Positions 10,017-20,905 of a DNA stretch of 64,000 nucleotides are shown here, in pieces. The notes beneath the pieces were generated by a model. That model saw only the letters and a program-made list of their open reading frames with translations, made no database searches and was not told where the DNA came from. The stretch spans positions 49,671,336-49,735,335 of the forward strand of contig CM077006.1 of NCBI GenBank assembly GCA_039090855.1, written 5' to 3'. Position 1 is the first letter of the stretch, and the number at the start of each line of letters is the position of its first letter. Made by a program: the position numbers and the translations under genes. The DNA comes from Macrothele yani (taxonomy: Eukaryota; Arthropoda; Arachnida; Araneae; Macrothelidae).

Positions 10017-10199
10017 TTGGAATTACTACAGTCGGATAAATATCCAAGTTCTTGCCACAAATTTACAAAAATACCCAGCCATTCTCAGACAGTAGAGAGG
10101 ATGGTTAAGATTGTAACAGATTCTTCTGCTCATGTGTGCGGCCTTCTTGCAAGAGATCAGAACAAACATTTCGGACAGGGAGCTGATGCCAAGTTTTGA
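10017..10199 (+). pseudogene. C-terminal fragment of the unclassified transposon protein (duplicate of 13,817-14,010)
   Basis: Open frame LLQSDKYPSSCHKFTKIPSH, then VERMVKIVTDSSAHVCG, ending GADAKF and stop. It is the same C-terminus as that of the element at 13,390-16,740, in inverted orientation, and here the VERMVKIVTDSSA motif is intact, whereas the right copy is frameshifted. Part of the left arm of the large palindrome, not an independent gene. Confidence 0.75.
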
Positions 10200-10664
10200 A
10201 AAAAAGTCTGATTTCCAAGTGAAATAAACTCACTTCTCAAGTTATACTACTAAGTAAAGCTGGTGTCTATCATATTTACATAGCTTATGCATTTTCAGAG
10301 GAATATGATAAAATTTGAGCTCTTTGGGGAATCCTAAGAAATTAACTCACGTCTGCTGAACTTTTATCCGTGTTTATACACTCAAAGGTGATATTAAATA
10401 ACATGGTGACACAGTATTTTCTTATATTTACAAAATGGAGAAAGCGGGTGTTTTTAAAACATTTCCCCCTATAACTTTCAAACTTGGAGGTTTGTGGGGA
10501 AGCCAAAGATATCGAATAACGTCATCCATATTTCGGGGGGTCATTTCTATAATGAAATCGCAACTATTGCACATGGTGACGTTCGAAATTTAAAAAAGAA
10601 GTGTTTTTCACTCCACCCTGCTGGTCAGGTCAGCAGTCTTCTGTTTTTGTTCTTATTACGAATA

Positions 10665-11873
10665 TACACTATCTACTAAAAAGTAATTGGACACCTGTGA
10701 TAGCAAAGGAAAACGAAGTTTATTCACCTTCAATAGTTGGTGGAGCCCCCACGAGCGGCGATTACAGCTGCGACCCTCCGGGACATACTCTCAACCAGGC
10801 GTTGTACGACGGCTAGCCGTATTTTCTTCCACTCGGCTTGGAGAAGACAGGTCAGTTCTTTCACCGATTTCGGACGGTGGGAGCACCCCTTAAGTCGACG
10901 CTCCAACTCGTCCCAGAGGTGCTCGATAGGGTTAAGGTCCGGGCTCTGCGAAGTCCAGCTCATTCGATTAACCCCATTGTCACCATACCAAGCCATGGTG
11001 GACCTCGCAACATGACAGGTGGCATTGTCATCCTAAAAGTAACATGGGTCCACCCCGTAAAAATGCCACAACGTAGGAAGCGCATGGTCATCCAAAATGG
11101 TGCAGTAGGTCTCGGCGTAGAGTCTACCAGGAATTGCGACCAAAGATCCCGTGCCATACCAGGAGCATAATTCCACCGCCGCCGAACTTCACAGTTGGCA
11201 CAATACGTTCCAGCAGGAGGCGTTCTCCAGGCAGACGCCAAATCCAGACCCTGCCATCCGAACGGTAGAGGGTGAACCTTGATTCGTCGCTCCAGAGAAC
11301 CTGTTTCCACTGTTCAACGGTCCACTGTCGACGTTCTTTGCACCACGTTAGCCGAGCAGCGCTATTGGATTTGGTGATCAAACGCTTGTGGGCGGCAGCA
11401 CGTCCATGATAACCGAGCATATGGGCTTCCTTACGGATGGTATTCATCGAAAGAACACTTCCGAAGCCTGTTGAAACTCCTCGCGGATGTGGCCCATCGA
11501 TTAGGTGCGGTTCTTCCGAATTTCTCTGGCCGGCACCCGTCGGTCTCTAACTACCAGTTTTTGTGAGTCTGCCGGGTCGGGGCACATTCCGACAGTCACC
11601 TCTCATTTTCCATTTGCCAATCACGTAGGCCACTGTCGATTTTGGGTACTTCAACTCGCTGGATATGTCACGCATGGATCGGCCATTTCTGTGACACCCG
11701 ACGATTACACCTTTCTCGAAATCAGAGAGCTCCGAACTGCCTGGCATCTTGCATGCGACTTGTTGCGTTGTTGTTTCCCACACGATATTTGACGGCGGCG
11801 GCCGTGACGTGTATCAAGACCGCAGATATCGTCGATTGCAGGAGGGTCCAATTACTTGTTGGTAGATAGTGTA
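10665..11873 (-). mobile_element. Tc1-like DD34E transposon, left palindrome copy
   Basis: Flanked by TA; ends read TACACTATCTAC...AAGTAATTGGACAC and its inverse. The minus-strand pseudogene starts near 11,783 with ELSDFEKGVIVGCHRNGRSM (HTH1) and KYPKSTVAYVIGKWK, then (frameshifted) AAHKRLITKSNSAARLTWCK, EQWKQVLWSDESRFTLY (first D), a shift near 11,160, and SQSPDLNPIEHLWDELERRL (catalytic E in PIEHLW) ending GGSTNY. Missing from the left copy is a clean second catalytic D in one frame. Plus-strand frames here are shadows. Confidence 0.9.
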
Positions 11874-11916
11874 TATAAGCTATGCAAAGATAAGAAAGAG
11901 GAAGTATTCAGAATGC

Positions 11917-12131
11917 ACAGCCCCGTGGCGCAGTGGTTTGGATAAGCAACGGCTTCTGACCATTCGTTCGGTTCGAATTCCGGTGAGGCATGGATGCTCG
12001 CTCTCCCCCTTTCTCAGACCCAGTGGCCCTAAATATGGGATGAGCGCCATATTTATTGACACTGGTTCCAAAACCCTAAATATGACGCCATCGAGTAACT
12101 CACAGGTCGTTAAACCCCCAATAAAAAAAAA
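11917..12131 (+). mobile_element. tRNA-derived SINE, family 1 (palindrome centre)
   Basis: Head CAGCCCCGTGGCGCAGTGG, B-box-like GGTTCGAATTCCGG, then the family body with CCAGTGGCCCTAAATATGGG, an internal ~30-bp duplication around CCCTAAATATG, and GTTAAACCCCCAATAAAAA at the 3' end, which runs directly into the right Tc1 element. More diverged than the 59.9-kb copy. Confidence 0.8.
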
Positions 12132-12132
12132 G

Positions 12133-13345
12133 TACACTATCTATCAACAAGTAATTGGACACGCCTCCAATCGACGATATCTGCGGTCCTGATACACGTC
12201 ACGGCCGCCGCCGTTAAAAATCGTGTGGGAAACAACAACGCAACCAGTCGCATGCAAGATGCCACGCAATTCGGAGCTCTCTGATTTCGAGAAAGGTGTA
12301 ATCGTCGGGTATCACAGAAATGGCCGATCCATAAGTGACATATCCAGCGAGTTGAAGTACCCAAAATCGACAGTGGCCTACGTGATTGGCAAGTGGAAGA
12401 TGAGAGGTGACTGTCGGAATGTGCCCCGACCCGGCAGACTCACAAAACTGGTAGTTAGAGACCGACGGGTGCTGGCCAAAGGAATTCGGAAGAACCGCAC
12501 CAAATCGATGGACCACAGCCACGAGCAGCTTCAACAGGCATCCGGGAGTGTTTTTTCGATGAAAAAACACTCCCGGATGAAAGCCCATCTGCTCAGTTAT
12601 CATGGACGTGCTGCCGCCCACAAGCCTTTGATCACCAAATCCAATAGCGCTGCTCGGCTAACGTGGTGCAAAGAACGTCGACAGTGGACCGTTGAACAGT
12701 GGAAACAGGTTCTCTGGAGCGACGAATCGAGGTTCACCCTCTAACGTTCGGATGGCAGGGTCTGGATTTGGCGTTAGCCTGGAGAACGCCTCCTGCTGGA
12801 AATGTATTGTGCCAACTGTGAAGTTCGGCGGCGGTGGAATTATGCTCCTGGTATGGCACGGGACCCTTGGTCGCAATTCCTGGTAGACTCAAAGCCGAGA
12901 CCTACTGCACCAGTTTGGATGACCATGCGCTTCCTACGTTGTGGCAGTTTTATGGGGTGGACCCATGTTACTTTCAGGATGACAATGCCACCTGTCATGT
13001 TGCGAGGTCCAGCATGGCTTGGTATGGTGATAATGGAGTTAATCGAATGGACTGGCCTGCGCAGAGCACGGACCTTAACCCTATCGAGCACCTCTGGGAC
13101 GAGTTGGAGCGTCGACTTAAGGGGTGCCCCCACCGTCCGAAATCGGTGAAAGAACTGACCTGTCTTCTAAAAGCCGAGTGGAAGAAAATACCGCTAGCCG
13201 TCGTACAACGCCTGGTTGAGAGTATGTCCCGGAGAGTCGCAGCTGTAATCGCCGCTCGTGGAGGCTCCACCAACTATTGAAGGTGAATAAACTTCGTTTT
13301 CCTTTGCTATCACAGGTGTCCAATTACTTATTGGTAGATAGTGTA
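12133..13345 (+). mobile_element. Tc1-like DD34E transposon, right palindrome copy
   Basis: TIRs TACACTATCTATCAACAAGT at 12,133 and the inverse ending 13,345, TA-flanked. The transposase frame runs 12,223-12,744 (HTH: SELSDFEKGVIVGYHRN, STVAYVIGKWKMRG, LTWCKERRQWTVEQWK, WSDESRFTL) and stops early. A further shift near 12,850 leads into 12,834-13,280 with CYFQDDNATCHVARSSMAWY (second D), STDLNPIEHLWDELERR (E) and GGSTNY, stop. Two disabling lesions; otherwise nearly full length (~345 residues when frames are followed). Confidence 0.92.
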
Positions 13346-13389
13346 TATTCGTAATGAGAACAAAAACAGAAGACTGCTGACCTGACCAG

Positions 13390-16300
13390 CAGGGTGGAGT
13401 GAAAAACACTTCTTTTTTTTTTTTTAATTTCGAACGTCACCATGTGCAATAGTTGCGATTTCATTATAGAAATGACCCCCCGAAATATGGATGACATTAT
13501 TCGATATCTTTGGCTTCCCCACGAACCTCCAAGTTTGAAACTCATAAGGGGAAATGCTTTAAAAACACCCGCTTTCTCCATTTTGTAAATATAAGAAAAT
13601 ACTGTGTCACCATGTTATTTAATATCAGCTTTGGGTGTATAAACACGGATAAAAGTTCAGCAGACGTGAGTTAATTTCTTAGGCTTCCCCAAAGAGCTCA
13701 AATTTTGTCATATTTCTCTGAAAATGCATAAGTTATGTAAATATGATAGACACCAGCTTTACTTAGTAGTATAACTTGAGAAGTGAGTTTATTTCACTTG
13801 GAAATCAGACTTTTTTTCAAAACTTGGCATCAGCTCCCTGTCCGAAATGTTTGCTCTGATGAATCTATCTCTTGCAAGAAGGCCGCACACATGAGCAGAA
13901 GAATCTGTTACAATCTTAACCATCCTCTCTGCTGCCTGCCTGAGAATGGCCGGGTATTTTTGTAAATTCGTGGCAAGAACTTGGATATTTATCCGACTGT
14001 AGTAATTCTAGAAACACATCGTCGTTCCATTTACGTGTGATGGGAGGCTCAGTCACAATACCCTTTTGCCAGTCGATTAGGTCGATGTAATCATTGCTCT
14101 GGAAATTCAGCTTAGGAATTCGAAACTTCCTACTTGTAGTTGTTTCTTCGAAAGATTTCCTGGCCTTCATGATGCGTCGAAAAGCAAGCTCACGGACATA
14201 CTATCTGTCATCAAACAACATTGCAGCGAGCAAGTTTTCTGTATGAGCAAAATACGCGTTTTCTTGGATGACTCTTTTTACAATATCCTTTAAATTATCT
14301 GGAAGATACTGAAACCGAAATATAAAATGCTGCAAATTTCTTGGACCATCTTTACTGGTACCGTTACATTTGATCGTGAACCACGATGGTGCATATACTT
14401 TCATTACAAAGGTGGCTAATGAGACAAGTTGTGGTGTTGGATCACCAGTTCCAGCATACAAACGCAGAATGTAATTTGCAAGGGTCAGACAACAGGAATG
14501 TGTAAGTGTTCCAGTATCCCGATTTGTCAGATCTTGTGGGCAATTACCTGCAGAGACTGCCTTACAAATTCCCCACAAATAAAGTTGATCCGAGCAAACG
14601 ACTCCAAAGTTTATGTCGGACTGAAACAAAAATTCAATTTTCTGGAAATTTTATAGGAAGGTTTGTAGACGTCTTCAGGCGCTTTTCAATAAATCCCCTA
14701 AATCCTCTTGGACCTGATGTTATCCAGTCGAGTGCTTCAGTGGTGTGGCAGAAAGGCAATTCATTAAAATGAAGTTGACATATAATCCACTGCACGGGAG
14801 AATTGAGCTTCTCTTAAAGACGCCTAAGTAAACCTGCATTTGTGCCGGCACTAGTCACTTCCAATAAAGACTAACTCCGACAAGTCAAAGGCCTTCTGGT
14901 CCAATAAGCTGAAGATACCGTCGGAAATTTCCTTTGCACTCCTTCTCTTCGGTGAAAAATGTCATAAATTGACCGAACCCGATTCTTCAACCAGTTTAAT
15001 ATATGCTCCTCCCATTCTTTTCATTTGTGCCACTTGCTATCATCTGTCTGTGTATTCGTAAGAGTTTCGTCCCTTCTTCCGTCCAAACATAGAGCTACAA
15101 TCTTGTGACCAGTCAAGTTTATCTCATCTTGAATTGTTTGACGGGTCTTTTTCCTTTCACGTCGTATTTTATGCAGGTCAATAACAGGTGCATTAAATTC
15201 TTTTGACTGAATCTGTTCACTTACATAATGAAGCAACACCGACGCAAGATCGGCTGCCTTTCGATCGCTGATGCCTCGCCTATCGCACTTTCTAGAAAAT
15301 GCAGACAGTGTCATTTGACGCCTAGGTTTAAAAGAGCGATGTGGAGTGAAATCATAATTTTTCTCCGAGGCCAAAAAATTTACTAGGACCCGGCTCGTCT
15401 GGTTTTGCTGCAGAATTAGTATTTGTATCCTCTTCCGAAGTATCATCCTCGACTCGAGGGCCGACTTCAGTGATGTAGTTTTCTGTAATTTCCTACGGAC
15501 ATGCTCTTCCTTATCACTCTTTCGAGTTGATCTTTTCTTCAGTACACTGATGGTTTTTGCGTCAAGCTCACCTACTATCATTCTTCTGTTTGTTCTCTGG
15601 TCTATTAGAAAATCTCGCTCTTTCAAGGATACTTCTTTGCAGAGCTAAATGTGCAGGTTTTAAAACATGTGCACTTCACGAAGATCAAAGATACGTTGTA
15701 AATCTGCGCGAAATTGTTCAACCTTATTCCGGTAGGTTTTATCAATTCTTGCATCGTGTTTTTTCGGTTTTGGATTTCCGTGTTGTATGCTGTAATACGC
15801 TTTACAACTGATTTGTGGGGCGATGTCGGAAGAGATGCTTTCTTCAATATGCTCAGCACTTTGTCCGCGACAATACCTGATATTTCTGCTCCAGCAGGCT
15901 CGTAATTTGCGCCTTCCTGCCTAAGGGTATTCCTCACAAGGTAGTAATGGCGCATTACATCTTCGTACATTTTCAACACATTTTCATGCGTTTTCTTATA
16001 ACTCCCGGGGATAGGACAATCAGCTTTATTTCTTGTTTCAGCTATCTTAAGTAGTTGAACGACAAAATGAAAATGCCGGTGACTCCAATCAACGTCACTA
16101 GGAGTGAAAGAAACTTTTGCATCATTATGACGCACGACCCGCCAAAACTCTCTCCCAAAAGGATTTGTGCGACTGTGATATGAGATGACTCAGCGAGTTC
16201 GCAAAGAGAGCTACGCTGTGAGGGAGGTGGTAGGGTGAGGTGAAGAAAGTAACAAAAACAAAGGAGAGCGCAAGTTCGCAAGTTATGCTTCTGAAAATCA

Positions 16301-16740
16301 ACACGAAGTTTCTAGAAAGTGTGAAAGGGGGGGTGTTAATGTTAAGCCCAAATTGATAACGGTAAGGCTGCTGTCGAACAACATGATAAGTTGCCATGCT
16401 TTTTATCATGCCATTTTTGGTCAAAAATACATACTTTAAGGGATCTGGGGAAGCTTAAGAAATTAACTCACGTCAGCTGAATATTTATCGATGTTTATAC
16501 ACTCAAAGATAATGTTAAATAACATGGTGACACAGTATTTTCTTATATTTACAAAATGGAGAAAGCTGGTGTTTTTAAAGCATTTTTTCCTGTAACTTTC
16601 AAACTTGGAGGTTCTTGGGGAAGCCTAAGATATTGAATAATGTCGTCCATATTTCGGGGGGTCATTTCAATAATGAAATCGGAACTATTGCACATGGTGA
16701 CGTTTCAAATTTAAAAAAAAGTGTTTTTCACTCCACCCTA
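13390..16740 (-). mobile_element. Complete DNA transposon with ~300-bp TIRs and 8-bp target duplication; superfamily unassigned (hAT-like ends)
   Basis: Left end CAGGGTGGAGTGAAAAACAC at 13,390; right end, inverted, TAGGGTGGAGTGAAAAACAC finishing at 16,740. The flanks are identical 8-mers: CTGACCAG at 13,382-13,389 and 16,741-16,748. Inverted similarity continues about 300 bp inwards (13,390-13,700 against 16,437-16,740). An 8-bp duplication with YAGGG termini is typical of hAT elements, yet 300-bp TIRs are long for hAT and the encoded protein is not a hAT transposase I recognise. The left end and its flank were copied into the palindrome. Confidence 0.88.
13817..16135 (-). pseudogene. Protein of the 3.35-kb transposon: multi-block, unclassified, transposase candidate
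   Basis: Successive minus-strand blocks: 16,135-15,623 (VKVSF-like start, KTHENVLKMYEDVMRHYYLV, AGAEISGIVADKVLSI); 15,626-15,021 (basic stretch KKRSTRKSDKEEHVRRKLQK, then YDFTPHRSFKPRRQMTLSAF, SDRKAADLASVLL, LDGRRDETLT); 15,020-14,630 (VQWIICQLHFNEL, TSGPRGFRGFIEKRL); 14,629-14,201 (LTLANYILRLYAGTGDPTP, VMKVYAPSWFTIKCNG, VIQENAYFAHTENLLAAML); 14,170-13,817 (FRIPKLNFQSNDYIDLIDW and the C-terminus). About 760 residues with a few frameshifts. I recall similarly arranged uncharacterised proteins in arthropods and cnidarians but no named domain. Being the only long gene between the TIRs makes it the transposase candidate; that is inference. Confidence 0.65.
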
Positions 16741-16749
16741 CTGACCAGT

Positions 16750-17164
16750 CTATTCAGTAAAAGCGGTGCCGATTTGCTGCTAACGACGGAGTTGTTTCTT
16801 TTACTTTCTTTACTTTCTTTTTTTTTTTTTTTTTGCGGCGACGGGCGGCGGGTGGTTAAACCGCTACTGTATGAGCGCCTCTTGAGGCTGATACGGTAGT
16901 GGAATAGGCAAGTGTGCCTCGGGCAACCTTCCAGGGCCTCAGTCCATGCCACGTCGTCTCGCCGCTGTCATCCAGGCTTAGGATGGTTATTCCCATTATT
17001 AGGTAGGTGGTCGTGTTATTCTGATACGACTCTGTATATACGAGTACATGTTGGAAGCATATGCCCCCACACAAAAAAACGAAGTCAAGCGCTTCTGCAC
17101 CCATGCATTTCAAAAAACAGAAGAGAGTGTCGACGAAAACAAGGCAGTTGTTCGAAATTTTTTT
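16750..17164. other. Unassigned interval with poly-T/TTTC tract
   Basis: A TTTAC/TTTC-rich tract ends in about 18 T at ~16,820-16,836. The remainder (16,850-17,160) is more GC-balanced, with short open frames on both strands and no recognised domain. It separates the transposon from the SINE at 17,167. Confidence 0.4.
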
Positions 17165-17166
17165 AA

Positions 17167-17374
17167 TTGGGGGTTTAACGACCACCGTGAGCAACTCAGT
17201 GGGTTAAAAGCAGTCTCCCGTCCCTAATTTAGGGCCACTGGTTCCAGGGAAGGGAGAGATCCAGAGCCGTAAGACAAACACAACATCCATGCCTCACCGG
17301 GATTTGAACCCGGACCCATCTCGGACGAATGATCAGAAACCGTCGCTTAGATAACTGCGCCACCGAGGCGGAGT
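17167..17374 (-). mobile_element. tRNA-derived SINE, family 1 (minus strand)
   Basis: Inverted copy: TTGGGGGTTTAACGACCACC at the left, CCTAATTTAGGG and CCAGGGAAGGGAGAG inside, then the B-box complement (GGGATTTGAACCC) and GCGCCACCGAGGCGG at the right. The head and tail match the family consensus. Confidence 0.85.
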
Positions 17375-18088
17375 TCGAAATTAGAATGATAGCGGAAGAT
17401 AGCTATCATTATATATTAGAATGATAGCGGAAGTGGCAAACGTCGATAAAGACACTATTAGGTAAATACCACATAAAAACCTGAACGTGGCAAAGGTTTG
17501 TGGTTCCAAAGTATCTCACTTCCGAACAAAAAACAAAATCTGTAGAGAATTTGCGCTGGCATTCTTGGGAAAATTCAGGCAAACTCCACCCTTTCGGAAA
17601 GAGTTATCACTTGTGATGAAACCCGTATTTTTTCAAGACTCCGAAATGAAATGAGAAAACAGTCAATGCATTGGGAAACACTGACATCACTAAGAATGAA
17701 GAAAGCACGGCAAAGAAGTCTAAGTTCATGTTAATTTCTTTTATAATGTGTTTGATTTTGGCAGAGCGGGTTTCTGATGGAGCAAGGGGGTGAGTCAGAA
17801 GAAAGTGGCAAGAGTCGTGGAAAAATGGATTGATCCCTCGCCGTAACGACGTACCAGGTCATTCGGCCCTCTCGCTAAAGCTGTTTTCAGCCTAGAAACG
17901 CATCGCAGTGTTTGAAAATCCTGTCCACTCGCTAGATTTGACCTATGCGACTCTTTCCTTTGTCAAGTTTTGAGTCAGATACTTTGATGAAGAAGAGAAC
18001 GACCGAGCTTCTCAAAGGGTGCGTGGATGGCAGATTAGTGACAGCATTTGCCCAGCAGAAGATCATAATGCAGCGGTATGTTGCTGTG

Positions 18089-19576
18089 GGGTATCTTTCA
18101 TTTGGTCGAAAGATCACTTGACCGAAAATCACTTCGCTGAAAATCACTTGATCGAAAAGTACATTTCACCGAAGGGTCACTTGACCTAAAAGATCATTTC
18201 ACCGAAAGGTCATTAGATCAAAAAGTTTATTTCACCGAAGGATTACTTTACCTAAAAGTTCATTATATCGACAGATCATTTCACCGAATGGTCAGTTTAT
18301 CGAAAATTTAAAATTTTGTTGTTAGAGATCTATTGAAGGGTGATGCGGGTTTTTGAAAAACTGGCCACCTGAATATTATAGGATTGTATAAAAATGCACT
18401 TTTATTTTCTATTATTTTCTATTTCCTCTCCATATGTAGGTTTTTCAAAATATAACTTTAATTATAAGGCCTATATCTGGGCCGTTTTTATCAAATTTTA
18501 ATCTTCCGAGCTCTTATGCGTTAGGGTTACACAGCAAATCAAGGAAATAATGCTCCATTTTTACTCAACCACAAAACATTAACTTTTTGAAGGTAGGCCA
18601 AGGTATGGGCCATTTTAACAGATTTCAACCCCTTCATAAGCGTTACATAAAATTTAAAGTAAAGTATGTTGCACTTTTTCTCAAGCCTAAAACATTAATT
18701 TTAATGCCTACAACAAAAATTTTATCATTACTTTTATGGGCTAGATCTGGGACTTTTTAGCAAATTTTAATCCTCCTTGTTCATATTCATAAGGTTTACA
18801 CAGCAAGTCAATCTAATAATGTTGAATTTTTAGCCAGACACAAAATATTAATATTAAGGCTTTGGGCCTAGATTTTAGCCCTTTTAGTAAATTTTACAAT
18901 ACAGTGCTCATATTCATGTGGGTTATATAACAAGCAAAGTTAATAATTTCATACATTTACTCAGACACGGAGAATTAATTTTAAGGCCTTAGGCCTCAGT
19001 TTAGGCCTTTTTATCAAGTTTTAATCACCCCACTTCATAGTCATAAGGTTTACATACGAAGTCAAGTGAATAATGTTGCATATTTAGTAAGACACAAAAA
19101 TCAATTTTGTGGCCTGGTCTTGGCTTAGGCCTTTTAAGCAAATTTTAATCGTGCGTCCTCGTGTGCATGTGGTTTACATAAAAAGTCAAGTTAATAATGT
19201 TGCACATTTTTTCAGGCAAAAAGAATCAATTTCAAGGTCTAGACCTCGACTTAGGCCTTTTTAGAAAATTTTAATCGTGCGTGCTCATGTTCATAAGGTT
19301 TACATAAAAAGTCAAGTAAATAATGTGATCCTGCGAAATCCGAAGTTTTCGATAAACTGAACCTTCGGTGAAATGACCTTTCGATGAAATGAACTTTTAA
19401 GTAAAGAGACTTTTCGGTGAAATGAACTTTTCGATCAAGTGACCCTTCGGTGAAATATACCTTTCGATCAGGTGAGCCTTCGGTGAAATGAACGTCTCAA
19501 TCAAGTGATCTTTCGGTGAAACAATCTGGTGAAGTGATTTTCGGTGAAGTAAACGTCGGGCAAATGAACCAGACCC
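18089..19576. mobile_element. Foldback-like element B with minisatellite inverted ends and 9-bp target duplication
   Basis: GTTGCTGTG occurs at 18,080-18,088 and again at 19,577-19,585, and the two halves of the mariner join across it. Ends start GGGTATCTTTCATTTGG (left) and, inverted, GGGTCTGGTTCATTTG (right). Each end is then a ~210-240-bp array of ~16-bp units (RTCAYTTSACCGAAAR-like), in opposite orientation at the two sides (18,105-18,310 and 19,335-19,560). The interior is AT-rich with ~130-bp degenerate repeats and no gene, so it is non-autonomous. Confidence 0.85.
18540..19330. repeat. ~130-bp degenerate tandem repeats inside foldback element B
   Basis: Repeated word order: TTAGGCCTTTTTA, AAATTTTAATC, CATAAGGTTTACA, AAGTCAAGTTAATAATGTTG, CAGRCACAAAA, then the next TTTTAAGGCCT. 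About six diverged units. The same words occur at 1690-2150. Confidence 0.75.
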
Positions 19577-19640
19577 GTTGCTGTGTATGGGAAGTAACAT
19601 TGAACGTCATAAGAGCTAAAAATGTAAGTTTTCTTATTTA

Positions 19641-20380
19641 ACTAAACTTATAGAGTCAGTCTTGTTAACAACCGTATACCTTGTATAGCCAAAAAGCACG
19701 CAGTGAATCTGACTGAAAACAGTTGTTATGTACAACATACGTCGTTAAATGTGATCATGGATAATGTTTTCATTTGGCAAATGCTATCAAAATCATTGTG
19801 TACCGAACAGCCGTACTCGGATATATAAAGAAATCCTTATTTATTTTGAACGGCGTTTCAAGGATGTAAGCTAAATGGAAAATTAAAGCATACAGCGTAA
19901 AAGCCATTCGTTGGTTTCAGAAATCAAACCCGCATCTTTCTTCTACGGAGCCGAATGCTTTCTCAATTAAGCTGCATCGACGAAGTTTGTCGCTGCGTCA
20001 TCTTTGAAATAGGTACGTCATAAGCAGGGAAATTTTACATTAAATTCTGACGTTATTTATCAGTCTTGGTTACGGTAGTCCATTGTAGCTGCGCCCGAAA
20101 TAAGTTGATATTTTTCATTTGTAAAACGCGGACTTGTAAAGGCGCGATGGAAACGGAATGCAGAGGTTGCAGTGCTTTGGGAATTCTCTGCTATGAGGGT
20201 CTCAGCATTTTTCTAAAGTGTATCTTTCCCTATTTGACGTACAACTATCGTATATTGTGTTACCGTAAAAAATCGGGTGCTAACTAAATAGGACTCTTCT
20301 GTGGAAGGTACAGAATAAATATCGTTTTACCGAGAATTTACTTAAAAGTGAATCCATCTACTGAATGATGTTTTGTCGAA
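19641..20380. other. Unassigned interval with a decayed tRNA-like block (~19,905-19,985, minus)
   Basis: On the minus strand CAGCTTAATTGAGAAAGC and GCGGGTTTGATTTCTG are spaced like pol III A- and B-boxes, so this may be an old SINE head. The rest shows no recognised coding or repeat structure; the 73-codon frame at 20,066-20,287 is unsupported. Confidence 0.35.
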
Positions 20381-20384
20381 ATGG

Positions 20385-20905
20385 TTTTATATTGGTGCAA
20401 GAGTCAGACAAGGTTGTGCATTGTCACCCTGACTGCTTAATATATTTATGGATGCATGCATGCGTGATGCCAAAATGAGTAATACTGATTTCTGTCTTGA
20501 TAATAGCCGAGTGTGCAGATTTCTCTATGCTGATGACACAGTCCTGTTGGCAGAAAGCAAAATTGAGTTGCACAGTATGTTGTTCCGGATGTACCAAGTT
20601 TGTATGAAATTCAAGCTGAATATAAATAAGTTAAGTCTTAATGACCCAGAGATTGGCCAGGTGAATGAGCTTGTACATTGAGGAAGTATGTTTGACAGAG
20701 AGAACAAATTAGATGGCGAAATTAGTAGGCGAGTGAATTCTTCATTGAAAGTCATAGCTGCCTTAGGAGGATTTCACAGGAATGATGGATTCTCAAGGAA
20801 GTCACGAATGGCTCTGTATGAAAGTGTAATTGTTCCTTCTCTGATGTATGGAAGTGAAACCTGGGCACTACAGAAGAGACATAGGAGGATGTATATGAAA
20901 GTGTA
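20385..20905 (+). pseudogene. LINE reverse transcriptase fragment with YADD motif
   Basis: GARVRQGCALSP, stop, LLNIFMDACMRD, then VCRFLYADDTVLLAESKIEL: the RT fingers-palm motifs (VRQGC.LSP..FN..MD) and the catalytic YADD box (residues about 25-32 of the open frame starting 20,448). After an internal deletion at ~20,635 it continues NELVH, stop, DGEISRRVN, ALYESVIVPSLMYGSETWAL, the conserved RVN.....LYKS...P.L.YGSETW block. Close to RTE-like LINEs of invertebrates. The C-terminus is displaced by the adjoining repeat array. Confidence 0.85.

Larger units (their letters stand above)
10017..14010. repeat. Large imperfect palindrome: arms 10,017-11,873 and 12,133-14,010
   Basis: Each arm holds, from the centre outward, a Tc1-like transposon (~1.21 kb) and then ~665 bp that includes the ~300-bp inverted end and C-terminal coding part of the unclassified transposon. 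Arms are similar but not identical: the transposase translations differ at about one residue in fifteen. The spacer (11,874-12,132) carries a family-1 SINE. Homology at the centre stops exactly at the Tc1 termini; at the outer side it stops at 10,016/10,017 and ~14,010. Confidence 0.88.
17430..19640 (+). pseudogene. Degenerate mariner transposase, interrupted by a foldback-like element
   Basis: Translations: SKVSHFRTKNKICREFA, then VITCDETRIFSRLRNEMRKQ (first catalytic D in CDET), SMHWETLTSLRMKKARQRSL, then in other frames MKKRTTELLKG and FAQQKIIMQRYVAV at ~18,080. After the insertion the frame continues YGK at 19,586, as in the mariner C-terminus (RYVAVYGKY). Heavy decay. Exact termini not found. 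Confidence 0.65.
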
